Assembly (NCBI GenBank): GCA_959023295.1
Contig: CAUFBM010000021.1
Location: 1 to 32,873 of the forward strand
Reading direction: 5' to 3'
Origin: an uncultured Collinsella sp.
Lineage (GTDB): Bacteria; Actinomycetota; Coriobacteriia; Coriobacteriales; Coriobacteriaceae
Length of the DNA: 32,873 nt
Below, piece by piece: positions 9,349-17,493 of the stretch; positions within the stretch are counted from its first letter, which is position 1; every line of letters begins with the position of its first letter. Under the pieces are notes generated by a model that was not told the origin of the DNA, ran no database searches, and was given only the letters and a program-made list of their open reading frames with translations. Both the position numbers and the translations under genes were made by a program.

Positions 9349-10043
9349 AACGCGCCTTTATGTCCGAGCTCGCCATCGCTCGCACGCTCATCCCGAGCAT
9401 TGCGGGCGTCGGCCTGTTCATCTTCGTCGTGCTAACCCTTGCCAACGCATCGGACGGCGATTCCGGTATGAGCGCCGGCGCCTGCGCGGTCAGCGCCATG
9501 TCGCCCATCATAATCATGAACTCACTGGCTGGCTACGATAACCAAAACGGCTGGGAGCGCTATCGGGCAACGCTGCCGTTCTCGCGCAAAGAAATCATCT
9601 GCGCACGCTACCTGTGCATTATTGCTTTCTCGGCCGTCATGGCATGCGCCGCCGTGCTTTTGAACATCATCGCCCTTCCGTTCTTCGATCCCACGGGCAT
9701 TCCCTTGACGGGACAGACCGTCTTTGAGATCACAATAGCCTCCGCCGCATCGATGCTCATCTCCCTCATGATGGTGTTTTTGGCTCAGCCGCTGTTCTTT
9801 CAATTTGGACACATGGAGGCGCTGCGCCTTTCCGTCGGCCTGTTTGCCCTGATGGGCTGCGGTACCATGGCAATGCTGAGCTCTTCCAACCCCATCAGCA
9901 ACTGGCTTATGTCGATTGCCGGAGCGAATCCCGATCCTGCCGTCCTTGGCGGTCTGTGCGCAGGAATTGCCGTACTGGCCCTCGCGCTATGTGCAATCAG
10001 CTGCACCGTCAGCACCAAGGTCTATCGGGCACGCGACCTGTAA
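9345..10043 (+). CDS. ABC-2 type permease
   Basis: A 232-residue membrane protein with about six hydrophobic segments, partner of the preceding ATPase (four-base ATGA overlap). The sequence reads as an ABC-2 permease: an N-terminal helix, a cytoplasmic loop with NQNGWERYRATLPFSRKEI, then paired helices. The WERYRATLP(F/V)SR segment is a common feature of this permease group. No terminator is obvious in the next 120 bases. Confidence 0.85.
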   Translation: MKRAFMSELAIARTLIPSIAGVGLFIFVVLTLANASDGDSGMSAGACAVSAMSPIIIMNSLAGYDNQNGWERYRATLPFSRKEIICARYLCIIAFSAVMACAAVLLNIIALPFFDPTGIPLTGQTVFEITIASAASMLISLMMVFLAQPLFFQFGHMEALRLSVGLFALMGCGTMAMLSSSNPISNWLMSIAGANPDPAVLGGLCAGIAVLALALCAISCTVSTKVYRARDL

Positions 10044-10491
10044 TCGACAGCCAAAGGGCTTGGGCTGCACGCCACCTCATTTACTAGATAAGACGAAGCA
10101 GCAACAACGCCGCCGCCCTTCGAAGCATGCCGTTTAGCTCTTGGCAACCAAAGAAAGGCCGACGGTATATTGAAGGTGAATGGTTTTCCGCGAAGTGAAC
10201 GAGTAAAATCAGCACCCCGTATCATCGACATTTTTATGGGCTTAATTCCTGCGGTTTTTGCCTAGGAATCCTGCGGTTTTATTCGAAAAAAGTGTGCATG
10301 CTCCAGGGGTCCATATTTACTCGTTCACTTCTCGGAAAAACATTCACCTTCAATTCGAGCCTTCACCAAATGGCTCCCCGGAACATAACCCCCGTCTCGC
10401 CGCGGCCATATCAAACCTTCATGGAGGGGCGGTATCCTCATGTCCATAAAACTCGCAGGATAAACCCATTATCCAAGGAGGCACCGCACCC
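10044..10491. other. 448-base non-coding gap
   Basis: Apart from the palindromic element at 10170-10353 I see no gene here. The first 126 bases (10044-10169) contain only a weak CAGCC/GGCTG dyad just after the permease. The last 138 (10354-10491) lead into the DMT gene and contain its ribosome site (AAGGAGG) but no promoter I would defend. Confidence 0.6.
10170..10353 (+). repeat. 184-base palindromic element, copy 1
   Basis: The outer arms (10170-10207 and 10315-10353) are near-perfect inverted repeats: a 13-base terminus TTGAAGGTGAATG, then TTTTCCG(A/C)GAAGTGAACGAG. Further in, the pairing decays. The centre holds two direct copies of CCTGCGGTTTT spaced 22 bases apart (10248 and 10270). 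The same architecture, in opposite orientation, recurs at 25281-25463. It encodes no credible protein. It may be a MITE-like element or a structured RNA. Confidence 0.88.
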
Positions 10492-11367
10492 GTGTCGTGG
10501 GTTGTCGCAGCATTTGCGTCAGCATTCTTTGCCGGCATCACATCCATCTTGGCCAAATGCGGCATCAAGCAGACCGACTCCGATGTCGCGACGGCCATTC
10601 GCACCTGCGTGGTGCTCGTTTTCGCCTGGGCAATGGCGGGCATTTCTGGATCCATTGGAACCATTGGCAGCATCGAACCCAGATCCTGGCTCTTTCTCGT
10701 CCTCTCGGGACTCGCTACCGGTGCTTCGTGGATCTGTTACTTTAAGGCGTTGAGCATCGGAAATGTCAATAAGGTCGTACCGGTCGACAAGATGAGCACC
10801 GTGCTCGCCGCGCTGGTCGCCATCGCGCTTTTTGACGAGACGAGCAACCTTGCGGTTAAGCTCGTGGGAACCGCTGCCATCACCCTCGGCACGTTTTTAA
10901 TGATCGAGAAGAAGCAGTCCGCCGAACCCGAGCAGCAGCAAGACCGAACCTGGCTCGCTTACGCCTTCGGCGCCGCCGTGTTCGCGGCACTCACCTCCGT
11001 CCTCGCCAAGATCGGCATCGAAGGCGTCGAGTCAAACCTGGCCACGGCAATCCGCACCTGCGTGGTACTGGTTATGGCATGGGCAATCGTGGCAGCCAAG
11101 GGAAAACTGGAGCAGGTCGCGCACGTTGACCGGCGCGAACTCACATTTCTCGCAACATCGGGCATCGCGGCTGGAGCATCGTGGCTGCTCTATTACTATG
11201 CCATCGCTGCAGGCCAGGTGAGTGTCGTGGTGCAGATCGACAAACTATCGATTGTCGTATCGGTGCTATTTGCGCGCCTGGCATTCAACGAAAAACTCTC
11301 CCGCCGCAGCGCCATCGGTCTCGTCCTCATCGTACTGGGCACCGCCGCGCTTGCAATTTGGAAGTAG
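10492..11367 (+). CDS. DMT (EamA) family transporter
   Basis: A 291-residue, ten-helix drug/metabolite transporter made of two obviously similar halves: ATAIRTCVVLV...AWA occurs at about residues 34-48 and 184-198, and GASW(I/L)...DK(M/L)S recurs in both halves. This is an unusually well preserved internal duplication for the EamA family. The start is GTG at 10492 with AAGGAGG about ten bases upstream. It stands alone between the palindromic element and the convergent ClC gene. Substrate unknown. Confidence 0.88.
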   Translation: MSWVVAAFASAFFAGITSILAKCGIKQTDSDVATAIRTCVVLVFAWAMAGISGSIGTIGSIEPRSWLFLVLSGLATGASWICYFKALSIGNVNKVVPVDKMSTVLAALVAIALFDETSNLAVKLVGTAAITLGTFLMIEKKQSAEPEQQQDRTWLAYAFGAAVFAALTSVLAKIGIEGVESNLATAIRTCVVLVMAWAIVAAKGKLEQVAHVDRRELTFLATSGIAAGASWLLYYYAIAAGQVSVVVQIDKLSIVVSVLFARLAFNEKLSRRSAIGLVLIVLGTAALAIWK

Positions 11368-11461
11368 CGCCGATACCGAACGAAATCCAGTCCACCCGCA
11401 AATCCGTGACACAGCGCCCGCACCGGACTTGAGATGTTTGTACTGACCGCGCGCTGCCGTG

Positions 11462-12763
11462 CTACTTGCGCAGCGGCTTGGGCAGCGGGATGCCGGCGGC
11501 GATGACGGCCGCGATGATCATGCAGACGATGCCCTTGAGCGGGAAGCACATGAGCAACAAGCCCACGACCATAACGGGTTGGCGCATGACGGCGCCCATC
11601 GTCGATGCCGTGCAGACGGCGACGCAAAAGACCGGATCTGCGCCGGTGAGGATGGCAAGGCCATAGCCCAGGCTTACGCCCGAGAAGATAACGGGGAAGA
11701 AGTGGCCGCCGCGCCAACCAAGGTTGATGAGGGCGGGCGTCAACATGGCCTTAACAAGACCGGTCGCGATAAGCACGCCGGCGGGAATGGTGAGGTAGGT
11801 CTCCATAAGTACATCGGCCTGGGTCTCGCCGGCAAACATGGTGTAGGGCAAGACCGTGCCGCAGATGGCGAGCGCCAGACCAGCCAGCATGGCCTTGACG
11901 ACAGGACGCTCCCCTATTGCATGGGACAGCGCCTCGCTCGCGTGCTCCGAGACAAAGTACAGCCAGCCGCAAATTGTTCCGATCAGCGACAGAGGGATGA
12001 GCCAGGTAAGCTCCAGGTTGCCCACCTCGGCGGACTCGAACCTGGGCATGCCCATGCCGCCGCCCATAAGCTGGCCGAGCAGCAGATAGGTGCCCAGGCC
12101 GCCGGCAATCGCAATACCGTAGACCACAGTCTTCTGTGCCTTGGGCAGCTTGATGGTGATCTCGCCGGACGCGGACTCATCGTCATTAGCACCCTGGCCG
12201 TCGGCGCTACCGGCGAGCGGCGCCACAAAGCCAAAGACGGGCGCGGTAAAGAGCGCCGTCAGCGCGGCCTGGGTGCCCAACAGCGTGAGCTCCCTGAACT
12301 CGGCGCCAAAGCGGTGCATGCGATCGCCGACCCAGCTGCACAGACCCGCGATGACGCCGGTCAGGCCGGCCTCCGGTCCAATGCTGCCGCCAAACAGCAG
12401 CGGCAGCAATGCCGCGAGCGAAAGCTTGCCCAGGTTGTCGTACGGGTAGCGCCCGTCTTGTTTGACCTTGGCCATCACCTGGTTGAGGTCGTCGGTCTTG
12501 GTGCCCGCAATCTTTTCGTACAGACCGATTAACAGGCCGCCCAGCAGGCAGACGAAAAACGGGTACGGCAGAAAGCCAAACGGGCCGCTGGCAAGCTCGG
12601 GCGAGGCGACGCCCAGCATATGCGGAATCTCGGTCCATAAATAGTCGATACCGTGCTCCATCGCAAAGAAGAACAGCCAGACCGCGGCGCCCGCAAACGC
12701 ACCGGTCACAGCCACGCTCACTAAAAACAGTGCTCGGTTTTTGGGTTTTGCAAGGTTATCCAT
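11462..12763 (-). CDS. ClC-family chloride channel-like protein
   Basis: A 433-residue membrane protein with about ten to twelve hydrophobic segments. ClC landmarks are GGSIGPEAGLTG (equivalent to the GREGP motif) and GGHFFPVIFSG (the GxFxP motif). In the first motif the position of the external gate glutamate (Glu148 in E. coli ClcA) appears to be Ile. This places it with divergent ClC proteins such as E. coli YfeO (418 residues), and anion transport or proton coupling may differ from classical exchangers. The start has GGGAGG five bases upstream. It converges on the DMT gene across 94 bases with no clear terminator. TACAAT at 12803-12808 (minus) is a candidate -10. Confidence 0.88.
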   Translation of the reverse strand: MDNLAKPKNRALFLVSVAVTGAFAGAAVWLFFFAMEHGIDYLWTEIPHMLGVASPELASGPFGFLPYPFFVCLLGGLLIGLYEKIAGTKTDDLNQVMAKVKQDGRYPYDNLGKLSLAALLPLLFGGSIGPEAGLTGVIAGLCSWVGDRMHRFGAEFRELTLLGTQAALTALFTAPVFGFVAPLAGSADGQGANDDESASGEITIKLPKAQKTVVYGIAIAGGLGTYLLLGQLMGGGMGMPRFESAEVGNLELTWLIPLSLIGTICGWLYFVSEHASEALSHAIGERPVVKAMLAGLALAICGTVLPYTMFAGETQADVLMETYLTIPAGVLIATGLVKAMLTPALINLGWRGGHFFPVIFSGVSLGYGLAILTGADPVFCVAVCTASTMGAVMRQPVMVVGLLLMCFPLKGIVCMIIAAVIAAGIPLPKPLRK

Positions 12764-12888
12764 CGGGGCCTCCCGTGGTCAAAGTCGGCATAGATACGTT
12801 TTATTGTAGAGCGAGCGTTGCCCGAACGAGCCAACCGTCTGCGCTGCAAACGGCACCATTGGGAGTCATAGTGGGGCAGGCTCAAGAC

Positions 12889-13422
12889 TTATCCATTAAT
12901 AATCGAGGCAATCTCGCGCAAATCGTCGGCAAAGTAGATGCCGTGCTGGCGCTGCGGGCTCGAAAGTCCTTTATCAATCATGTGTCCGAGCAGCGCCTTG
13001 AGATCGTTGTAGTAACCGTCCAGGTTATACAGGATGCACGGCGCGCTCAGATGCCCCAGCGACACGGCCGACATGACCTCGGCAATCTCCTCGAGCGTAC
13101 CCGTCCCGCCGGGAAAGGCAATGAAGGCATCACCAAGCTCGATCATCTTGGCCTTGCGCTCGGCCATGTCGCTCGTCACGATGAGGTCGTCGATACCGTC
13201 ATGTTGAAACTCGGCCTCGATAAAAAAGCTTGGCTCCACGCCGGTCACGTGCCCGCCAGCATCGAGCACGCTATCGGCAAGCGCGCCCATCAGCCCCGAC
13301 TTGGACCCGCCGTATACCAGCGCGTGGCCGTTGGAGCCAATCCATGTGCCGAGCTGCCGCACCGCAGGCAGAAACGCCGGGTCGTTACCGACGCTTGCGC
13401 CCAGGTATACCGTGATATCCAT
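12889..13422 (-). CDS. LOG family protein (nucleoside monophosphate phosphoribohydrolase-like)
   Basis: A 177-residue Rossmann-fold protein of the TIGR00730/LOG family, formerly misannotated as lysine decarboxylase. The signature PGGTGTLEE is at residues 104-112, with MAERKAKM before it (Arg89 and Lys90) and GGSKSGLMGALAD near 38-50. Characterised members hydrolyse cytokinin riboside monophosphates or other nucleotides to free base and ribose 5-phosphate; bacterial substrates are often unknown. Start has GGGGGA seven bases upstream. It lies between the K+ channel (37 bases upstream) and ClC genes on the same strand, so the three may be co-transcribed. Confidence 0.9.
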   Translation of the reverse strand: MDITVYLGASVGNDPAFLPAVRQLGTWIGSNGHALVYGGSKSGLMGALADSVLDAGGHVTGVEPSFFIEAEFQHDGIDDLIVTSDMAERKAKMIELGDAFIAFPGGTGTLEEIAEVMSAVSLGHLSAPCILYNLDGYYNDLKALLGHMIDKGLSSPQRQHGIYFADDLREIASIING

Positions 13423-13458
13423 ATTCAGTCCCCCTCGTCATGACGCGCGGCGCCCGTT

Positions 13459-13884
13459 CTAGCGTTGGCGTCGGCGATATTCGCGCACACGGCGCGATGG
13501 GTCGGCAAGCTCGTCACGATCGAGCTCTTCCAAATGCTCAAGATCGTCCATAAAGCGCGCCATGGTGTCCTTTTGGCGCATCTTGATGAGCGTATTGCAG
13601 TAGTTCACCGCCACGCCCGTGAGCATGGCGATGTAGAAGATGCTGATGACGCTCAGGACGACGGTGATAGCGCGGGCAACCGGCGTCTCGGCCGGGATAT
13701 CACCAAAGCCGATCGTCGAGACGGTCTCAAAGCTAAACCAGAGGCCATCGCCAAACGTAAGGGTCGTGGGCTCGGACAGCCAGACGGCCGTCGAGCACAG
13801 CAGATAGAAAACGAGGAACAGGCCCGTGATGCGCGCAAAGCCAGCCTGGCGCAACACGTCGGCAAGCGTCCTCAACTTGTTCAT
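13459..13884 (-). CDS. Two-helix potassium channel protein
   Basis: A small ion channel of the Ion_trans_2 type: helix about residues 18-37, pore helix and selectivity filter TIGFGD at 57-62, helix about 70-93, then a charged cytoplasmic tail rich in Asp/Glu/Arg. There is no RCK domain. I start at the ATG at 13884 (141 residues) because AAAGGGG lies seven bases upstream. The in-frame ATG at 13944 would add 20 residues from within a repeat-like region. Likely forms tetramers conducting K+. Gating signal unknown. Confidence 0.88.
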   Translation of the reverse strand: MNKLRTLADVLRQAGFARITGLFLVFYLLCSTAVWLSEPTTLTFGDGLWFSFETVSTIGFGDIPAETPVARAITVVLSVISIFYIAMLTGVAVNYCNTLIKMRQKDTMARFMDDLEHLEELDRDELADPSRRVREYRRRQR

Positions 13885-13952
13885 CGCGACCCCTTTTCCC
13901 AGACGCCCAATCACATTCGCTCGGTATTGTCCCACAACCGGCACTTGGGCAA

Positions 13953-13983
13953 CCGGCAGTCAGGGACGTTCCTTTTGTGCCGG
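13953..13983. repeat. GGGAC-type hairpin repeat
   Basis: Imperfect hairpin CCGGCA...TGCCGG enclosing AGGGACGTTCCTTTT. It is immediately followed by, and shares four bases with, a second hairpin at 13980-14010. It matches the fragment at 31-55 in inverse orientation. Confidence 0.6.
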
Positions 13984-14010
13984 CAGTTAGGGACTGCTCC
14001 CAACTGCCGG
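13980..14010. repeat. GGGAC-type hairpin repeat
   Basis: CCGGCAGTTAGGGACTGCTC then CCAACTGCCGG: a 12-bp stem with one bulged A and a 6-base loop. It lies in the divergent gap between the K+ channel and the hybrid kinase, so it is not an obvious terminator for either gene. Confidence 0.65.
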
Positions 14011-14048
14011 GAGTGACCGTTTAGCGGTGCGGTGGCTGAGTGGGCAGG

Positions 14049-14076
14049 TTGAGCTGGTATCCTTATGTGATATTGT
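14049..14076 (+). promoter_or_regulatory. Candidate promoter of hybrid kinase gene
   Basis: TTGAGC (14049-14054), a 16-base spacer, TATTGT (14071-14076), placing the start about 15 bases before the GTG codon. Confidence 0.45.
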
Positions 14077-14097
14077 CTCGACTCGATAGGATTTCAT

Positions 14098-16902
14098 GTG
14101 AAACCTTCCACCGTCCTTCGTTTGACTCTATATCGCACCCTGGCCGTCGCGCTTGCCGCACTCGCCGTACTGAGCGCCGCCATGCCCGCCCCTGCCTTTG
14201 CCGCCGACTCCGACCAGCAGGTCAAGACGGTCCGCGTTGGCTGGCTCGTCAACAACAAAGGCTTCCAGGAAGGCACGCCGGGCGAGCGCCTCTCGGGATG
14301 GGGCTACGAGTACCTCCAGACCCTCTCGTATTACACAAAGGGCTGGCAATACGAATACGTTAGCGGCACCTTCTCCGAGCTTATGGACATGCTCGAGGCG
14401 GGCGAAATCGACCTCATGCCCAACATCTCGTATTCGGCAGAGCGCGAGCAGAAGCTGCTCTTTTCCTCGAACCCCGAGGGCACCGAGCGCTACTACATCT
14501 ACGCCAGGCCCGATCGCGACGACCTTGCCAAAGGCGACCCCCAGGCGCTCCAAGGCCTTACCATCGGCTGCAACGCCGGCGTTATGCAAACTATCGTCGG
14601 CCAGCAGTGGCTCGCCGACGAAGGCGTTACCTGCACCTATAAAGAAATCGACACCGGCAGTGCCCTCTTTGAGGCGCTTGCAGACGGCGAGGTCGACGCC
14701 GTCATCATGAACGACACCATTTCGTCGCCCGATGCGTCACCCATGTTCTACGTAGGCTCGAGCGACTACTATTTTGCCGTTCCCAAAAGCCGCCCTGATC
14801 TGATGAACGACATCAACGCCGCCATGACGGCAATCGCCCGCGTCAACCCGCGCTATAACGACGAAGTCAAATCGAGCTACTCGGCCCAAAACAGCGGCTC
14901 ATCATCGCTCGCCGGCACCGAGACCTCCTGGCTCAAAGCAAACGGCAACACCATCACGATTGGCTATCTTAAAAACCAACTTCCCTATTGCACGCAAAAT
15001 GACGACGGCGAGATGGAAGGGTCGCTCGCCTCGCTTGCAACGACGCTGCACGACAAGTTTGGCATTACGGTTAAAACGGTCGCGATCTCAAATAACCAGC
15101 AAATGCTCAAAGCCCTTTCCAACGGAACCATCGATGTCGCCCTGCCCCTGTTTCGCGACTACTGGCTTGCCGAACAGAAAGGGGTCATTCAGTCAAACCC
15201 GATGGGAACGGTTTCCCTAACCGCCATTCACAGCAGCAACAACCCGAACAGCGACCTTAAGAAAATCGCTTGTACACAGGACGCGATCGTCAACCATTCT
15301 GCGCTCGAGAGCCTCTTCCCCGACGCAACGATCACCGATTATCCGAATGGCAACGAGGCGCTCGAAGCCCTCAATAAGGGGGAGGCTAGTTGCATCATTG
15401 TCCCCAGCACGCGCCTGAAAACCATCCGCGACACCTACAACATCGAGGATTTCCAAACACAGGAGCTCACCGGCACGGCACAGCTATCGTGTTTGATTTC
15501 GCGCGGCAAGCCCGAGCTGTTAGGAATCATCAATAAGGGCATCGTCAATGCCGGCGAATCGCTCTCTGCAAGCAGTTATTCCCCCACATCGTACTCGGCG
15601 CAAGAATCGGATGCGTTCCGACTTCTCTACCGCAACCGCATCGTCATTGCGGCAGTCGTCATCTGCATTTTGCTCACCGGCATCGTCATCCTTGTCTGGT
15701 CGCTTTACCGCGCACAGGAGGAACGGCAGAAAGCCGATGCCGCCAACGCCGCCAAAACCGCTTTCCTCACGCGCATGAGCCACGACATCCGCACGCCGCT
15801 CAACGGCATTCTGGGGCTCATCGAAATTGAGGAATTGAGAGAAGGCGACATGCAGGTCGCCCGCGAAAGCCGCGCCAAGGCGCGCGTTGCCGCCAATCAC
15901 CTGCTGTCACTGATTAACGACATCCTCGAGATGGGCAGGATCGAGGAGCGCAAAGTGACGCTCGAGCACGAATCATTCAACCTTAAAGAGCTGTGCGACA
16001 ATGCGCTCGTACTGTGCAAGCTCCGCGCATCGGACCGCGGCATAACCATGCTCGACACCAGCGAGCCCTACGCTGTCGACCAATATATGATCGGCAGCCC
16101 CACCCATATTCGGCAGATCCTTGTCAACCTGCTCGACAACAGCATCAAGTACAACAAGCACGGAGGCACCGTCACGTTCTCATCGACCATCAAACCGGTC
16201 GACGACGAGCACGCCGTGTTTTGCTTTAGCGTCTCGGATACCGGCATTGGTATGACATCCGAGTTTTTGGCACACATTTACGAGCCGTTTGCCCAGGAAG
16301 GCGACGATGCGCGCAGCAAGTTCCAAGGAACCGGCATTGGCATGTCTATCGTCAAATCGCTCATCGACATGATGGGCGGCACGATTGAGATTTCGAGTGA
16401 AGTTGACGTGGGAAGTACGTTTAACGTCCGGATTCCGCTCGAGATCGACAAGAACCCTCAGGCAAAAGAACGTACGGACGAGCAGGCATACAGTTGCTCG
16501 CTTGCCGGCATGAACGTTCTTTTGGCCGAAGACAACGAGCTCAATGCCGAGATTGCCCAGGCCCTGCTCGAAAGCGAAGGCATCGTCGTAACTCGCGCCG
16601 CCGACGGCAAAGAAGCGGTCGAACTATACACTAGTCGTCCCGCCGGCAGCTTCGATGCGATCCTGATGGACATCATGATGCCGGGCATGGATGGCTACGA
16701 GGCAACCCGCGCGATTCGCCTGAGCGAGAAGGCCGATGCGGACGACATCCCCATCATCGCGCTCACCGCCAATGCCTTTGCCGAGGACGCCAAGGCGGCA
16801 CACGATGCCGGCATGAACGCCCATCTGCCCAAACCGCTCGACTTTAACAAGCTCAAAAACATCCTCGCCCGCATCAAGAAAAACGGAACTGTTTCGCTAT
16901 AG
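14098..16902 (+). CDS. Hybrid histidine kinase with two periplasmic SBP domains
   Basis: A 934-residue EvgS/BvgS-like membrane sensor. In order: signal peptide (about 1-35, ending AFAA), two SBP_bac_3 amino-acid-binding-type domains (about 43-265 and 280-500), one transmembrane helix (515-536), HisKA with phospho-acceptor His562 in SHDIRTPLNG, HATPase_c (N-box LVNLLDNSIKYN, DTGIGM, GTGIGMSIVKSLIDMMGG), and a receiver domain from residue 805 with phospho-acceptor Asp858. There is no HPt or output domain, so the next phosphotransfer partner must be elsewhere. Start is GTG with AGGA six bases upstream; the overlapping ATG at 14096 is out of frame and stops at once. The ligand is probably a small solute such as an amino acid (inferred). 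It is followed at 42 bases by the PNPOx-like gene. Confidence 0.93.
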   Translation: MKPSTVLRLTLYRTLAVALAALAVLSAAMPAPAFAADSDQQVKTVRVGWLVNNKGFQEGTPGERLSGWGYEYLQTLSYYTKGWQYEYVSGTFSELMDMLEAGEIDLMPNISYSAEREQKLLFSSNPEGTERYYIYARPDRDDLAKGDPQALQGLTIGCNAGVMQTIVGQQWLADEGVTCTYKEIDTGSALFEALADGEVDAVIMNDTISSPDASPMFYVGSSDYYFAVPKSRPDLMNDINAAMTAIARVNPRYNDEVKSSYSAQNSGSSSLAGTETSWLKANGNTITIGYLKNQLPYCTQNDDGEMEGSLASLATTLHDKFGITVKTVAISNNQQMLKALSNGTIDVALPLFRDYWLAEQKGVIQSNPMGTVSLTAIHSSNNPNSDLKKIACTQDAIVNHSALESLFPDATITDYPNGNEALEALNKGEASCIIVPSTRLKTIRDTYNIEDFQTQELTGTAQLSCLISRGKPELLGIINKGIVNAGESLSASSYSPTSYSAQESDAFRLLYRNRIVIAAVVICILLTGIVILVWSLYRAQEERQKADAANAAKTAFLTRMSHDIRTPLNGILGLIEIEELREGDMQVARESRAKARVAANHLLSLINDILEMGRIEERKVTLEHESFNLKELCDNALVLCKLRASDRGITMLDTSEPYAVDQYMIGSPTHIRQILVNLLDNSIKYNKHGGTVTFSSTIKPVDDEHAVFCFSVSDTGIGMTSEFLAHIYEPFAQEGDDARSKFQGTGIGMSIVKSLIDMMGGTIEISSEVDVGSTFNVRIPLEIDKNPQAKERTDEQAYSCSLAGMNVLLAEDNELNAEIAQALLESEGIVVTRAADGKEAVELYTSRPAGSFDAILMDIMMPGMDGYEATRAIRLSEKADADDIPIIALTANAFAEDAKAAHDAGMNAHLPKPLDFNKLKNILARIKKNGTVSL

Positions 16903-16944
16903 TTTGTGCTCACCCACCATGCACAGTTAGAAAGGAAGCCAACG

Positions 16945-17424
16945 ATGTTTAGGCCCCTGCGTCGAAAGAAACGCGCCATCACTGACGAGGAAGCACGTGA
17001 ACTGCTGATCACCTGCAAGCGCGGCGTCTTTGCCGTCAACGGCGACGATGGCTACCCGTATGCCATTCCCGTCAACTACTTCTTTGACACCGAGCACGAC
17101 AAGATTTATTTTCATGGCGCCAAGGCTGGCCACAAGGTCGATTCACTCAGGCGTGATGACAAAGTCTGCTTTACCGTTTACGGCAACGAGTGGTACAAGG
17201 ACGATGACTGGGCTCCCTATGTTATGAGTACCGTGGTCTTTGGCCGTTGCCGTCTGGTAGATGAGGCCCCCGCGTTTATCGAGGACAAAGTCCGCCAGCT
17301 CGCGCTTAAGTATTACCCTTCCGCCGAAGAAGTCGAGGAGGAAATCGCCAAAGACATCAAGGGCGTCCAACTCTATGAGATTTCGATTGAGCATCTTTGC
17401 GGCAAGCAGATCCATGAAAAGTAA
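16945..17424 (+). CDS. Pyridoxamine 5'-phosphate oxidase-like flavoprotein (NimA-type)
   Basis: A 159-residue split-barrel protein of the PNPOx-like superfamily, similar to small FMN-binding NimA-type proteins. Typical features: RGVFAVNGDDGYPYAIPVNY (flavin-site strand), KIYFHGAKAGHKVD, then VCFTVYG. Start at 16945 is set by GAAAGGA eight bases upstream; an in-frame ATG 39 bases earlier lacks a site. Related proteins bind FMN or haem and reduce or detoxify compounds such as nitroimidazoles, but the substrate here is unknown. It likely shares the transcript of the preceding kinase and ends at the terminator at 17452. Confidence 0.87.
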   Translation: MFRPLRRKKRAITDEEARELLITCKRGVFAVNGDDGYPYAIPVNYFFDTEHDKIYFHGAKAGHKVDSLRRDDKVCFTVYGNEWYKDDDWAPYVMSTVVFGRCRLVDEAPAFIEDKVRQLALKYYPSAEEVEEEIAKDIKGVQLYEISIEHLCGKQIHEK

Positions 17425-17451
17425 GCCTAAAAGCAGGTCTTGCAAATAGCG

Positions 17452-17491
17452 ATATGGCCCAGTTCCAACCCACCTTGGAACCGGGCCATAT
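17452..17491. terminator. Bidirectional terminator between convergent genes
   Basis: A 17-bp stem (ATATGGCCC.GTTCCAA with one mismatch) and a 6-base loop, between the PNPOx-like gene (+) and the second hybrid kinase (-), which stops three bases away. The flanks have no long T run. Confidence 0.75.
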
Positions 17492-17493
17492 GT

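Noticed and set aside
10292..10753. Open frames starting MLQGS...FTRSLLGK and similar peptides at 25100-25840
   Set aside because: The similar peptides come from the shared palindromic element being read in frame, not from conserved proteins. They have no ribosome sites and run into other genes.
11368..11461. Terminator between the convergent DMT and ClC genes
   Set aside because: No stem with a convincing loop and T run is visible in these 94 bases.
14096..14098. ATG just before the hybrid kinase
   Set aside because: It is out of frame with the kinase and is followed directly by TGA. The GTG at 14098 is in frame.
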